Shown one piece after another: positions 1 through 10,898 of a stretch of DNA of 47,755 nt. The notes below the pieces were generated by a model. The model had not been told where the DNA came from. It ran no database searches and saw only the letters and a list, made by a program, of their open reading frames with translations. How positions within the stretch are numbered: the stretch's first letter is position 1; every line of letters starts with the position of its first letter. A program made the translations under genes and the position numbers. Source of the stretch: Gracilaria domingensis. Taxonomy: Eukaryota; Rhodophyta; Florideophyceae; Gracilariales; Gracilariaceae. The DNA is taken from the NCBI GenBank assembly GCA_022539475.1, contig VCMS01000156.1:130252-178006 (forward strand). Reading direction: 5' to 3'.

Positions 1-1
1 A

Positions 2-283
2 ATGGTGGAGAAGGTAGATATCACCGGCTGCGGCGCGCCCGCTCCGGCTTTCCAGGCGACGCCGGCTGCTCAGATGGGTCCAGCTCCATCTACCGGGGGC
101 GCCGGTGCTAGCACCGATCCGCAGGTGGCGGTTATTCGCAACTTCCTTAACGGGATGGGAGTGTTCGTCCCACCGTCGGTGACGGACCTTGCCACGCTGC
201 GGCAGCTGGCTGCGCAGCACTTCCGTGGTGGTGGAGGCTTCACTGGAGGTGGTAGTGGATTCTTCTCCGGTCTTGGAGGTTAG
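2..283 (+). CDS. C-terminal part of element B antisense ORF
   Basis: Partial reading frame, opposite in strand to B gag-pol, 93 residues visible, start outside the window. It ends in a glycine-rich tail (GGGGFTGGGSG, then GLGG). A stretch of about 50 residues aligns by eye with the C-terminus of the antisense ORF of element C: both have a variable Pro/Ala-rich linker, then a helix-like V-A-M/V-L/I-R-x-x-L segment, G-I/V-x-V-P, and a Gly/Ser-rich end. Conservation at the same place and orientation in two elements indicates a real protein. I do not recognise a known family. It occupies the position where some Ty3 elements carry env or extra ORFs. Confidence 0.6.
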   Translation: MVEKVDITGCGAPAPAFQATPAAQMGPAPSTGGAGASTDPQVAVIRNFLNGMGVFVPPSVTDLATLRQLAAQHFRGGGGFTGGGSGFFSGLGG

Positions 284-360
284 TCCCATGATAGAGTGGG
301 TTGTCTCATAGTGTAGTGAGGGGCCTTGTCCCCAGAAATGGCGGTAAAGTTTTCCGGCTG

Positions 361-365
361 TTGCC
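361..365. repeat. Target site duplication of element A, left copy
   Basis: TTGCC directly precedes the first TG of the left LTR (366) and is repeated directly after the terminal CA of the right LTR at 11453-11457. A 5-bp duplication is the usual size for Ty3/Gypsy integrase. Confidence 0.92.
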
Positions 366-917
366 TGTGATATAGTACGTATCGGGAGAAAACCCGAAGC
401 GGTCTTGAGGCGACGGAGTTGGCTGTGCTCGAGGGAGCGACTGTAATGAATCCGTATGGGGAGTAAGGAGGAAGCACCGGGCGGTCAGCGGGGAAGTGGG
501 CGGTTGGTATCACCAAGCACGTTCAGGAGCGTGCAAAAGGGTAAGAACGGCCTAATAAACTTTATAGTACTCAGCTTAACGGCCTGTCGGTAGCGCCACG
601 CGACGAACAAGACGTACGGCAAAAGGTGCTTGGTGTTTACAATGTGAGGTCATGGCGAGGTTGGGGTTCGCCTAAATATCAGGTAAACCCGCCTCTGTAC
701 GACCTCCAGATAGTGACTCACAGTACTATACTACGCCCGTCAACGTCCGACTGGCACACGTCTCCTACGTGCGCTCCCAAGTACACCTGGGTCTGACGTC
801 CGATGCGGGAACAACTACGCGTACAAGTAACCGCTCGGGCCAGCCCTACACGTACGACACGGCACTCCTAACAATCCACTCCGTCCGCGGCGATCAACCA
901 GATCGTACTATACGACT
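366..917 (-). repeat. 3' LTR of element A
   Basis: Direct repeat of 10899-11452, colinear over its length. The outer end begins TGTGATATAGTA. The inner end reads TACTATACGACT where the other copy has the canonical ...CA, so the terminal base seems mutated. Being on the minus strand, this is the 3' LTR. Confidence 0.93.
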
Positions 918-932
918 GATCCCCCTCCTTAG
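918..932 (-). promoter_or_regulatory. Polypurine tract of element A (plus-strand primer)
   Basis: Immediately inside the 3' LTR the minus strand reads a purine-rich AAGGAGGGGGATC, the expected position and composition of the polypurine tract that primes plus-strand DNA synthesis. Assignment is by position and base composition only. Confidence 0.6.
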
Positions 933-1917
933 ATTGCACTCCGTCCCCGGAGTGCAGCCAAGCGCTGCGTCTAAGCCCGTTCGGTTGAGAAGAAGCCACC
1001 GTTCGCTTCTGCCACAGAAAGTGCCCGCCAGGGGCGGGGCGAAGCCATGTCAAAACTCTGGCGCGTAGCGTGAGGCGGAGGGTCGTACGACTGGTAGACG
1101 CCAGCTGCGTGGTGTACGACGCGCGGGAAGCCATTTCCGTTCACAAAGCTGCCCACGCGGATTAGGAAGAGGAACACTCGAGGCCGTGCGTACATCGACG
1201 CTTTATGGCCTCGACCCCTCCGTCCTGGTAGCGTACCGAGTCTCACGTCAGGGCCGACACCTCACGTCTCATGCGCCACACAGCAGCGCCGCAGCTGTGA
1301 GTACCACTACCGTATCAGGGTGTACGCCCTCTGCGTCGTCATGACTCGTCCATTGGCGGCGCGCCGATGCAGTTCGTGGCTCGCGCCCGCGGGGTCCCGG
1401 CTTTCATGCAGACGATACGCACGTTAGGTCGACGACATGACCGATCGCGTACGTTCCACTGGTCGCGGAGGCGCGACCAATCCTCCTTCGTACACCGTGG
1501 CGGGCTTCCTCCAACAACGGAGTGCTTCTGCGCCCGGGGCGTCCGTTCTCGACGGGTCGTGCCCAAGGGCGGCCATGGCGTCACCCTGTCGTACCTCCAA
1601 TGGCGCTGACTGCGGTAGTGAGGCCGTCAGCAGGCTCGCGCTCTTGCCACTGATGCGGTCGCACGCGCGCGGTGATCGCCGCCGTGCGATGTGCGCCCGA
1701 TGCGGAATGAGCACCAGCGACTTTCGGTGTCGAGGGGGTGCCATTGGCCATGCCCGTTCGGAAATAAATTGAGGTGTATGAGGCCTCAAAGTGTACGTAT
1801 CGGCGCGGGCGATATCGCTTTCCGGAAACCCGGAACGGTCGTCCGTCTTAGCCCGTGCACCTCCGTGTCGTACCTCGCGGCTATAAAGCTCCCTTCCGCG
1901 CTCACCCGTTGCCCCCG
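933..1917. other. Untranslated spacer of element A between 3' LTR and antisense ORF
   Basis: About 1 kb without a frame I can support. Several short overlapping frames occur on both strands but none has domain content, consistent codon structure or a counterpart in elements B or C. If the antisense ORF has its own promoter it would lie in this stretch or in the LTR. No obvious promoter could be picked out. Confidence 0.5.
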
Positions 1918-4252
1918 ATGGGTTCGCAATCAAGCCAGTCGTCCGCCCCGCCGCCTGCGATGGCGAGCAATCCGAATCAACCGAGTACGTCTGGTGGTGG
2001 CGGCCCGTTTCGGTCTATGCCGCTTCCTGGCCAACACTTCGACCATCGTAGCCGTCGTACGAACCAGGCTCCGCGTCGGTCGAAACAGGTTCCTATAACG
2101 GTCAACGAGTACATTCAGGACAGTGCGGAGTACTTCGATGCGCGTCGCTTCGCAGCCATTCCGGTCTCGCTCCCATTACGTGAGGTGGCGAGCCGTAATC
2201 CGAAGCGTACGCGAATGGAAGCTTGGCAGGCACGCTGGAATCACCTTCCTGGAATCGTCGGTCGTGCGGACGAAAGGACGTTCGGAATAGCTGACATGCC
2301 GTACTTAAGGTGCCCCGAGGAGCGCGAGTATCAACGCCGACTCCAGAGCCTGATGCACCGGCTCAATTCCGACGCAACTTTCCGCCCGAAAACGGTAATC
2401 CTCTCGCGTTGTGATGTTCGAACCGCCGTACGACCAGCTGTACTGGTTAGACCGCGAGCATTGGGGAAGCAACGCCGCGACGGAAGCCCGCATTCGGGGA
2501 TCACACCGTTTCTTCTACTCCTGGCACAACGTCGAGTACTTCGACGTTGCGAAGAACGACCGTACGGCGGTGTACTACAGTATGACCGAGGCGTGGAAGT
2601 CTGTGGAGGTCGAACGCAACCTTTCCGTACCGACGCCGTCCGTGGTGGCGTACCATTCGCGGGAACTGCTATCCCAAGGAGCCTTGAGCCGTGCGGTCTT
2701 GCAGATCCTGTACGCCGAGTGGGCAGTTTTCGCTTTCATGGCGTTCCTCCAGGCGGCCAGCGACGGTGTGGAAGTCTTCACCCGTGCGGGCGATCAGCGT
2801 CTGTACAACACGGACGATTCGCCGCAGTACGGACGGTTGTTCCTCTCCCGTACAAATTGGTATGCATCTTGGCCGAAATGGGGCTGCAGAACATCCTGCG
2901 GGGGACCTCTTATCCTCCTGCGGTCGGTGAGAAGCTCCTTCAGTACTCTTGGAGACGGACTGGTCGCAGACGCCGGGTTCCTCTGGTACGACTACTTTGA
3001 GGACTCGTTCCCTACGATGCCCGCATCCGGTACGGGCGCGATGCCGATCAACCGAGTGCTATTGCCAACGGGACAGCTCCGCCTTGGCCATTCACGGATA
3101 GACCGAACTACTTCCCGCATGGGTACATGGAGGAAGACTTCGAAGCCGCTCCTCCGTGCCGAGGCGTGAGAGCGGGGTCCAAGCCGGTCTGCCTCAGTTA
3201 TCTTCCGCGGCCGAGCCGGAGCCTGATCCGGAGGTCGTGGAGGTACCTGTGCGTACGGAACGTGAGGTCCAGGTCGGGCTCCCAGGCCGCCAATTGGACG
3301 CAATAGGTGTCGAAGTCTCTGGCGAGCGCCTCCAGACGTTGCTCAATGCCTTGCGGGCTGTATGCGTTCCGCGAGGGATTCCGGAGCCGACTGACGTGCC
3401 GGGCGCCCTAACGGCTGCGCGTACTTGGGTGCGTCGCGCGGCGAACTCCGAAGCATGCTGCGTGAGCAGGCTCAGGGCATGTTGGACCTACTCGGTTATC
3501 TTCGCGAACACAGCCTGCGCGTTCTCGGTTCGTACGAGCAGGGTATGCTGGCCGGTTTCGGGGAGGGTACTGCACCGGACGGACAGGTTATGGAGACGCA
3601 GGCTCCGACGTTGGACGAGTTGGTCGGTGAGTCCTATCAAGGGTTGCACGACCAGGCCATGGTGGAGAATCAGGTCAACCAGATCGTTCAGAACCTGAGA
3701 CGGGCTCGTGCGTCCATGTTTGACGGGGTCACTCTGAACCCTCCAGCACCTCCGGTAAGTCCGGGAGGGGCTGGGGGAGGCGGTGGTGAGGCCGTCACCG
3801 GTATGGAGGGTGTCGCTGTAACGGGCGACGGTGGCGCTCAAGCGTCCGGTAGCGGTGCTGTAGAAGTTGGTGACGACGTGGAGCCGGAGGGTACCCCAAT
3901 GACGGAAGTCCCGCTCGGTGTTGAAGCTCCTAGCGTGCCTGCTTCGGTGGAGCAAGTTACCGGTGCGGGTGAGTCAGGTGTAGCGGCTAGTGAAGTTCCG
4001 GCGGCGAGCACGCCTAGTCAGCCGAAGTCATCCAGGAGGTTCGTGGTACCCAATGCTCCCTGGCCGGGTACTTCCAGTCCGTTCCAGCCGGTCAGTTCCC
4101 GAGGTGGGTCTGCGTCGGTCTACCGTTCGGGCATTCCGACACCTCGTGGGAGGGGCCGTGGTCGCGGTGGTCCGCGTGGCCGTGGTCGTGGCGTATCCAA
4201 GACGTTGCCAGCGGTGAAGAGCATCCAGAAGAAAGGACCGGGTGGTGCTTAG
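1918..4252 (+). pseudogene. Antisense ORF of element A (frameshifted)
   Basis: Plus-strand coding region opposite to gag-pol. The first segment begins MGSQSSQSSAPPP at 1918 and runs to about 2410, the next is read in another frame from about 2411, with a further shift around 2880-3170, and the last open segment is 3425-4252. The middle contains ...WKSVEV...SREL...EWAVFAFMAFLQAASD, which aligns with WRDVEV...SRLI...EWAARVAAFLLWEAYD in the antisense ORF of element C, so the two are homologous. The C-terminal third is Gly/Val/Ala-rich and finishes in a strongly basic Arg-Gly run (GRGRGRGGPRGRGRG), which suggests nucleic-acid binding; that is inference. No known family recognised. It ends 98 bp from the convergent end of pol. 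Confidence 0.6.
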
Positions 4253-4350
4253 ATGGTTCCGATGACGTGCATTTCCTTGAGTAAACTTGTGTTGTTGTTC
4301 GCATTCTTCCTTTGCGTACGTCAGGTTGAATCCATTGACGTAAGGTGCCG

Positions 4351-4902
4351 CTATCGGAAAAGGCGGCGTTTCACTAGATCGAAAACTAAAGGGGGTGAGC
4401 CAATGAGCGTATGGTTAGGGCGAATATCTGGCCAACCGTCGCGCGTCAGTGGCCGTATCCGTGCCGGTTGGAGCCTGTCACGTGCTTGGGGAGTAGGTTG
4501 CGTTTTGTCCAGCCGACGGACTTCCGTCTGCTTCTCTCCCCTCCTTAAGGGTGTTGCCGATGTCGTACGACTTCGGCGACGCCAGTATCCGGCGACAAAG
4601 TGCTGAGGGATGTTGGAAGGGGGTTCGTAGGTGTCCGATTCGGCGGTGTAGCCGTACCATCGTACGCGGTATTGGACTCCGTCCGGCCTATCGCGGTGCG
4701 CTACGACGCGTTCCACGACGCAAGGAACCGTATCGGGTGGCGGTAAATCGTCGCGTTCGACGACGTCGTCCGCAAAATGGTCCCTCCGGGTCAGCGACGG
4801 GTTCCCCCGTGTACGTTCGGTGGTAACGGGGCTACTCGTAGGCCGTGCGGCGGGCGCGTGTGCGCGATCAATAGAGCCGGTGTGTTCGATACCGTTTTCC
4901 AT
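4351..4902 (-). CDS. Chromodomain segment at the 3' end of element A pol
   Basis: Open frame of 183 codons in the minus strand. Residues about 60-110 carry a chromodomain: VERVVAHRDRPDG, then YRVRWYGYTAESDTYEP, then a helix ending in basic residues. The aromatic cage positions and the VRWxGY core match the chromodomains of elements B and C. In chromoviruses this module, at the integrase C-terminus, is thought to guide integration to histone-marked chromatin. It was probably fused to integrase originally; frameshifts upstream (around 4900-5400) now separate it. The remaining residues after the domain show no recognisable domain. Confidence 0.75.
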   Translation of the reverse strand: MENGIEHTGSIDRAHAPAARPTSSPVTTERTRGNPSLTRRDHFADDVVERDDLPPPDTVPCVVERVVAHRDRPDGVQYRVRWYGYTAESDTYEPPSNIPQHFVAGYWRRRSRTTSATPLRRGEKQTEVRRLDKTQPTPQARDRLQPARIRPLTRDGWPDIRPNHTLIGSPPLVFDLVKRRLFR

Positions 4903-7900
4903 CGATAGTACGGTAGTGTCCGTTGTGGCCTTGACCTTGAACGGACCGGTGGTCTTCGGCAGTAGTTTCCGGAGTTCGTTCCTGTTCCGTTAGGTCCTTT
5001 TCCGTGCTTTGTATTCGGTCGGTCCTATACACTCCCTCGCCTTCCGCGCCGTAGGGCGAACCCGGACGGTCTTTCGAAGTCGTCCTTGTAGCGCTGCTGT
5101 GCGCGTGTCCAGCTTTGTCCGCGCGGTCTGAGCGTCGCCTGTAGGAGTTTGAGCGTGTTCGCTTCCACTGGGCTGCGGACGGCTGGTCGGTGTTGCTGGG
5201 TCCAAGGCCGTACTGGGCTCGTCGATGAGGGCCTGGGAGGTGTTCTCGTTAGTGCGACCGCGAACGGGGTGGTTCCGATGGACCTATGGACCTGGAGGTT
5301 ATATCCGTACGTAGGGGTTGGACTATGCGTGCCACGTCCTTTGGTGGTCCGCTACGTGTGGACGGAAGCGTTCCCCAGCGTCTTGTTACCGTTCGGCCTG
5401 CCCGTTTGCCTGGGAGTGATACGCAGTGGTCGAGACGTGCTTCGTGCCCAGTGCGGAGCAGACGGCCTCGAAGAACTTCGACGTGAACTGCGGTCCGTTG
5501 TCGGTTAGTAGGCAGTTCGGGATGCCGTACGGGTAACTCAATGTTCCAAGAACGTTTTGGCTACCACTGGGGCGGTGGTTAACCGCAGCGGTATGGCTCG
5601 CGAGAGCTTGCTGAACCGATCGGTCATTACCAGGATATACTGGCATCCGTTAGGGTCTGGTAAAGGGTCCCCTATGTCCATGGCGATAACTCGAGCGGGC
5701 CCAGCTGCTGGGAAGAGCTTCAGGAGCTTCTGGGACCGGTAACGGGTTCCTTTCACGGCTGGGCATGCCGACATCCCGTGCGGTCGGAAGACGTCGTTGG
5801 CCCATGTGGGGCCAATAGAGTCCCTCCGTAGCGTTTCGTACATTCTGGTGGACCGGGTGTCCGACCAGCGGGGATAGTGCGCCAGATAAAGCCGCGCGCC
5901 TGCAGGGACTCGGGGACCACCTTCTGTAGGGCGCCGTCCAGCGTGAGCGTCGTATGAGTACTCCGTTTCGGTCGACATCGAACAGGGTAACCCCGTTGCC
6001 AACATCTCTCCGTACGGATTGGCAGAAGGGTCCTGCGCCTGAGCTCGAACGAGTTCCTCGAGCGTGATGGGTACAATTTCGGTTTCTTCCGCGGGCAGTG
6101 CCAGCACCTCCGGTATCCCTGGTGATTCCCGTTCGGGTCTTGGCCAATCTATGCAGACGTTCGTATATTCTTGTCCGTCTACGGTGATGTTGGCTATACG
6201 AGACCATCGTCCGGACGGTCGTCGATGAGGAACAGGGGAACTCTTCATCTAGCGGCGAACTGTCCTCTCCGTCCGTTTGGATTCGTGAGAGTGCATCTGC
6301 CGCTCGGTGTTTGATACCCGGTCGGTGATGACGTCGAAGTCGTACTCCATCAGGCGTAGGCGCCATCGTGCAGTCGCCCTGAAGCGTTCGCTAGGTTCAG
6401 TATCCACCTTAACGAGTGGTGATCCGTGCGGACAGTGACTTCTGTCCTTCCGAATACGGTCGGAGGTGCAGGATAGCCCACACTACAGCGAGGCATTCCC
6501 GTTCGGTCGTTGAATACTTCCGCTCGGTCTTGGTTAGCGAGCGGCTCCAGTATCCGATTGGGAGAAGGTCCCCATCGGGTTGCCTCTGGAGGAGGGCACA
6601 GCCAACCTGACGGTCACACGCGTCGGTGTCCAGTACGTATGGGTTCCTTGTTTCGGGATAGCCAGTTCTGGGGCCGTACCAGGCGTTGGCGAAGTTCGTC
6701 GAATGCCTCGTATTCCGTATCGGTCAGGGTTTCGAGCTAGTAGGCTGTCCCTTTTCCAGTTTCTGATTCAGGGGAGCCACTATCCGTGCGAAGTTCTGAC
6801 GAACCGGCGGAAGACGTTGCAAAGACCCAGGACGAACGGAGTTCCGTTTGCGTAGTGGGCGGCTTCGCCTGCTTGATGGCCTCCTGCGTCTTCGTAGACA
6901 CCTGGAGCTTGCCCGGACGGATGACATGGCCAGGTAGTCGACCGTTCCACTAAAGAAATGGCATTTGTCCAGTCGTAGGGTAATTCCTGCGGAAGTAGCA
7001 TGTCGAGAATTGTCCGTACGTGTTCGTAGTGTTCTTCTATCCTTCTGGAGTAGATGATCACGTCATCCAGGTAGACCAGTGCGTACTGCCCTTAACACGT
7101 GATAGGATGATGTCCAGAGCCCTCTGGAACGTAGCCGGGGCGTTCTTGAGTCCAATGGCATCCGTACGTAGCGGTAGAGGCCCATGTGGGACGTGAGGCT
7201 GTCTTGTCCCGGTCAACTTCGTCCACTTCGGTCTGCCAGTATCCGCTATTGGCGTCCAGTGTGGAGATATCCGTGCGTCTCCTAACGAGTCTATACACTC
7301 GTCCATTCGTGGCAGAGGGTATGTATCTTGTACGGTCACGGCATTCAAACGGCGGTAGTCGACGCAAAACGTAGGCTTCCATCTTTCTTCTGTGCAAAGA
7401 CGACCGGACTGGCCCATTCTGCGGACGATGGTTCTATCACCCCTGCTGCCAGCTGCTGGGTTATCTCCTTACGTTCAAGCTCCCGTCGGGCGGATCCTGC
7501 ACGGTAAGGCATCTGGAATATCGGCTTGGTGCCTGGTTCCAGCTGTATCCGATGCTTTGCGGCGGAGATCTTGCCTAAATGGCCATCCCACATGTCCTTG
7601 AACGGTCGGAGGAGTTCGATGACTGTGTCGCGTTCGTTCTCATACTCGGGGCTGATTTGAACGCGTTGGGGCCAATCGGGCTCGTCAGAACGCCGTGGAG
7701 GTTGGTCTAAAGCGGTATCCTCTAAAGCGGTATCCTCCCCCTCCTGAGAGTCGTCGCTCCGCGGCCTATCTACGTGAAGGGGGGTGATTAGTGCTATAGG
7801 GGATGGGAGGGCGAGACCAATGATGGTACGTTTGTGGAGGTGCACCGGTCGGTCCGAGACGTTAGCAACTTGAACGAAGAAGGGAACGTCCGGACGTAGA

Positions 7901-8616
7901 TCCATGACGCCGTTCGCGAGCAGTGTTAGCTCTAACAAACTGCCCGTGCGGTGGTGTGATTGTAGAAATACCAGACCGGACGCCTTGGTTGTTACTTGTA
8001 CCCTGGTTTCAGACATGTGGGGTAGCGTAACAGGTCGGGCGACGTGTATCTTGTTAGAGGGCACATTCCGCTCCGGGCGCACTGGGTATTTCCGTACTGA
8101 CGTGGGCGTGTGGGGACCGTACGCGTGGGACAATATCGAGACAGGCCGTGAATGGCGCAGGAGGATCGTCCGTTTTGGGGGTAAGATTCCCAGTACGTAT
8201 CGATCGATAAAAGACGTGCCGAGTAGGACGCTTGTGGCGAGGTTCGATACCACAAGGAATTGTACTCGTACGTGAAGGTCTCCAATGCGGACAGCGAGCG
8301 GGAGAACACCCACGACCTCCATACGGTTGCGTGAAGCGTCCGTAATGCGTGGCTTTACGTCCGTGCGGAGACGAGATTGCCATCGCGGTGGAAGATGCCG
8401 CTCGTGGATCAGACAAGGACCGGCTCCGGTATCTAGAACACCCGTGAGCGGATACATTAGGGTAGATGTGAGGCCCACGGAAAGGTGAACTTTGTAATTT
8501 GCACTCGCAAATAAAACAGTGTCGTCCATACGTTCTGGGGTGTCGAGAGTCAGTTCTGTTCTGTGCGCACTGGTTGGTTTGGGCTTATCGCCCGGTGTGG
8601 CGAGGCTATCCGGCAT
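4351..8616 (-). pseudogene. pol: Element A pol: protease, RT, RNase H, integrase, chromodomain (multiple frameshifts)
   Basis: A clean N-terminal frame (8616-7345, 423 aa) has the aspartic protease core GVLDTGAGPC and the start of RT (QLAAGVIEPSSAEWASPVVF). It breaks at about 7345, where one T seems missing in a T-run, and the RT continues in another frame (DYRRLNAVTVQDTYPLPRMD). Further breaks follow. The YLDD catalytic box (AL-VYLDDVIIYS) is readable near 7040-7075. Integrase fragments remain at 6248-5386, with MTDRFSKLSRAIPL and LTDNGPQFTSKFF...NGQAER, so the D,D,E residues survive in separate frames. The pol frame is at -1 relative to gag and open back to the gag end. As written this cannot make a polyprotein. 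Confidence 0.88.
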
Positions 8617-8633
8617 CGAAGGAGACGACGCCC

Positions 8634-10832
8634 CTACGCATCCTCCGGCTCGTTTTCCTGTTCCGAAACGGTCTCTTCCACCAGCATGGCTGCCTGCCGA
8701 GGCTGGGCGTAAGATGCACGAGTCGGGCCAATATTACGGAAACCGATATTGGATGGCGGTGGCGTGTTTCTCCGTGTGGGCATGCCGGTGCCGTAGTACC
8801 CTTCGTCGTGCCGGCGTTGGTAGTTTTGCTCGCGGATTGCGAGGAGTTTAGCCTTAACGTCCGGTGGGAGAAGTTGACAGCAGTTGGGCTCTCGCGAGAG
8901 GCAAATCCTGCACGGACGGTCCCTTGACGCTGCGCCAGGGCGGTTGCTCGACCTTTGGCCGGGCGTACTGGGGAATGACCGTGCGGAAGTCGCTGGGGTG
9001 GTTGGACTTGGTGTGGTGGGTGGTGACGGCATGGAAGACCCCTGGGAAGCGATGAGGACATCTTCGCCGTTGTCGTCCGACAGGGAATACGTCGAGGCCG
9101 AGGGGGACTCGACCTGGTGCACCTTCCTTATCGTACGAGTGGCACGAGGCCGAGCAGACGTAGTCTGCGTGTCCACCCGAACGGACTGGCGGCGTGAGGC
9201 GCGGTGAGTATCGCCGTACGATTCCGCATAACGGGCGAGCGCGTCGTATCCGATACTAGGATGGGTGGTGAGGTGATTCCGCACCTTTGACCGTATGGCG
9301 GGCAAAAGTCCTTCGACGAATAACCCCTTCAAGTCCCGATCGGTGTATACGTTGCCACAGCGGAGGGCCTTTGTCCAGAGCTTCTGGGCGAACTCCGTTT
9401 CGGACATCCCTGACGACTGGGTGTAAAATGTCACCTCTGCAGACGCCGTGGCGATAACCTCGTCCGTGACGTAGGTGGTCAGTAAGAAATTCACCACCTC
9501 TTCGTACGTATGGAGCGCTTCATCGCGAGGCCTGTCTACCGCTCCCGACTCACCGATGAGGCGGGACTGAACCAGAGCGTGTGCGGGCCCGGTTAGGTAG
9601 AACTGGAAGCACCACAGGGCCGCTACTTCTGTCAGTCCGTTATGGTTGCAAGCGGTTTTGAACCGCTGCAGGAAATTGAGAACGGAGATGGGATCCGTTC
9701 CGGAAAACGAATGTCCTTTCATCTGGACGTTCAATTTCTTTTGATAGCGCGCGATCTTGCGCGCTACCTTCGAGTCGTACTTATGGCTGCGCCGAATGAG
9801 CCGGTACGTACGATAGTCCACAACCTTGGTGAACTTGACGTTCAGAGGTCGGAGGCGCTTAAGCGCCAGCTTGTCCGATCGGGAACGTCGCCGTTCGGAC
9901 TTGCGTTTTCTTCGGGGGCTTTGAGAGTCCCCAGAATCATCCGAGTCGGTCCGCTCATCCTCTGATGATGAACGCGAGGACGCGGAGTCAGTATCTGAAT
10001 GTCGTCGCCCTCTGCGGCGGCGACGATTCTTCCGTCTACGTACCGAATTGTCCGAATCGGAATGCTTGCCCGGTTTACCACCTCGTTTGCGGTGATTCCT
10101 CCCGTCGTCGGAGGAATCGCTCGAGCTTCCGTCCGGGTCACCCTGAGGGGGTACTGGTGGGAGATAGACACTGGTCGGATCCCTCTGCGGATCCTTCTCC
10201 ATTTCCGGTCCCTGTCTCTCACCGCGACTAGGTGCGTTGTCCGTTTGGTCAGTGTCAAACTTTGGGGGTTGGGGTGGCAGCTTAGCTACCAAAGCGGCCA
10301 AGGTGTTACTCAGATTCTCTTGCATTCCGCTTTCGGTACGTCGGGATCCCAGCGCATCGCTCACGATGCGGTGTATGATCGGTGTGATGTCACGACGCAT
10401 CAATTCCGGGATACGGTCCTTGAGATATAATTCGACCGCCATGGGTACATGAACCTCGATCTCCGTGCGGAGTCCCTCCAGGGCGTACGGGGCTATTTCG
10501 GCCCATAGTTCGTGGGGTGGTCTCCGTCCGGTCTGAGGTGTAGGCGGGAGTGCCGCCGTCTCAGGTGGTACAATCTCAGTTCTCAAAGGGGGCCCGGAGT
10601 TCTTACTCCTCTCTTTCTTCCTTCGGTCCGATTTCGTTTGCAAATTTCCTTCACGGATTATCCGTTCGGGCTCTTCTGAGGGGGTCACGTAGGCCGTCGC
10701 GGTACTTCGGGTGCTCCGGCGGCCTACCGAGGCATGGTCCGAAGCGGCGCGAGGGGCGGCCAAAGTGGATTCAGCATTGTCTTCTGCGACCTGCCGTTCT
10801 CCTTGCTCTCCGTGTGGGACATTCGAGCTCAT
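8634..10832 (-). CDS. gag: Element A Gag (capsid/nucleocapsid precursor)
   Basis: Intact 732-residue frame starting MSSNVPHGEQ, 66 bp inside the 5' LTR boundary. Residues about 235-320 form a long Arg/Ser/Asp-rich tract resembling RS domains. The retrotransposon Gag core follows: FSGTDPISVLNFLQRF (about 376-391), then ...FYLTGPAHALV, LTTYVTDEVI and LWTKALRCGNVYTDRDLKGLFVEG read as separate blocks. A zinc-knuckle remnant (CRIC at about 641) lacks the His and the last Cys spacing, ending PNCC, unlike the perfect CCHC boxes in B and C. Its role would be to package genomic RNA in the cytoplasm. An undamaged gag beside a damaged pol is notable. Confidence 0.88.
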   Translation of the reverse strand: MSSNVPHGEQGERQVAEDNAESTLAAPRAASDHASVGRRSTRSTATAYVTPSEEPERIIREGNLQTKSDRRKKERSKNSGPPLRTEIVPPETAALPPTPQTGRRPPHELWAEIAPYALEGLRTEIEVHVPMAVELYLKDRIPELMRRDITPIIHRIVSDALGSRRTESGMQENLSNTLAALVAKLPPQPPKFDTDQTDNAPSRGERQGPEMEKDPQRDPTSVYLPPVPPQGDPDGSSSDSSDDGRNHRKRGGKPGKHSDSDNSVRRRKNRRRRRGRRHSDTDSASSRSSSEDERTDSDDSGDSQSPRRKRKSERRRSRSDKLALKRLRPLNVKFTKVVDYRTYRLIRRSHKYDSKVARKIARYQKKLNVQMKGHSFSGTDPISVLNFLQRFKTACNHNGLTEVAALWCFQFYLTGPAHALVQSRLIGESGAVDRPRDEALHTYEEVVNFLLTTYVTDEVIATASAEVTFYTQSSGMSETEFAQKLWTKALRCGNVYTDRDLKGLFVEGLLPAIRSKVRNHLTTHPSIGYDALARYAESYGDTHRASRRQSVRVDTQTTSARPRATRTIRKVHQVESPSASTYSLSDDNGEDVLIASQGSSMPSPPTTPSPTTPATSARSFPSTPGQRSSNRPGAASRDRPCRICLSREPNCCQLLPPDVKAKLLAIREQNYQRRHDEGYYGTGMPTRRNTPPPSNIGFRNIGPTRASYAQPRQAAMLVEETVSEQENEPEDA

Positions 10833-10879
10833 CTTCGAGTATCGTGGTGCTGTAAACTCCGTGCGGTCTCGAATTCCAC

Positions 10880-10897
10880 TTCTAGGTCGGGAGACCA
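10880..10897 (-). promoter_or_regulatory. Primer-binding site of element A
   Basis: Minus strand reads TGGTCTCCCGACCTAGAA, one base inside the 5' LTR end. The 18 nt start with TGG, complement of tRNA 3' CCA, and are identical to the sites in elements B and C, which supports function. Confidence 0.85.
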
Positions 10898-10898
10898 G

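Noticed and set aside
769..1068. Frame repeated in both LTRs of element A (also at 11304) as a gene
   Set aside because: It is only LTR sequence present twice; it has no domain and reads out into different flanks.
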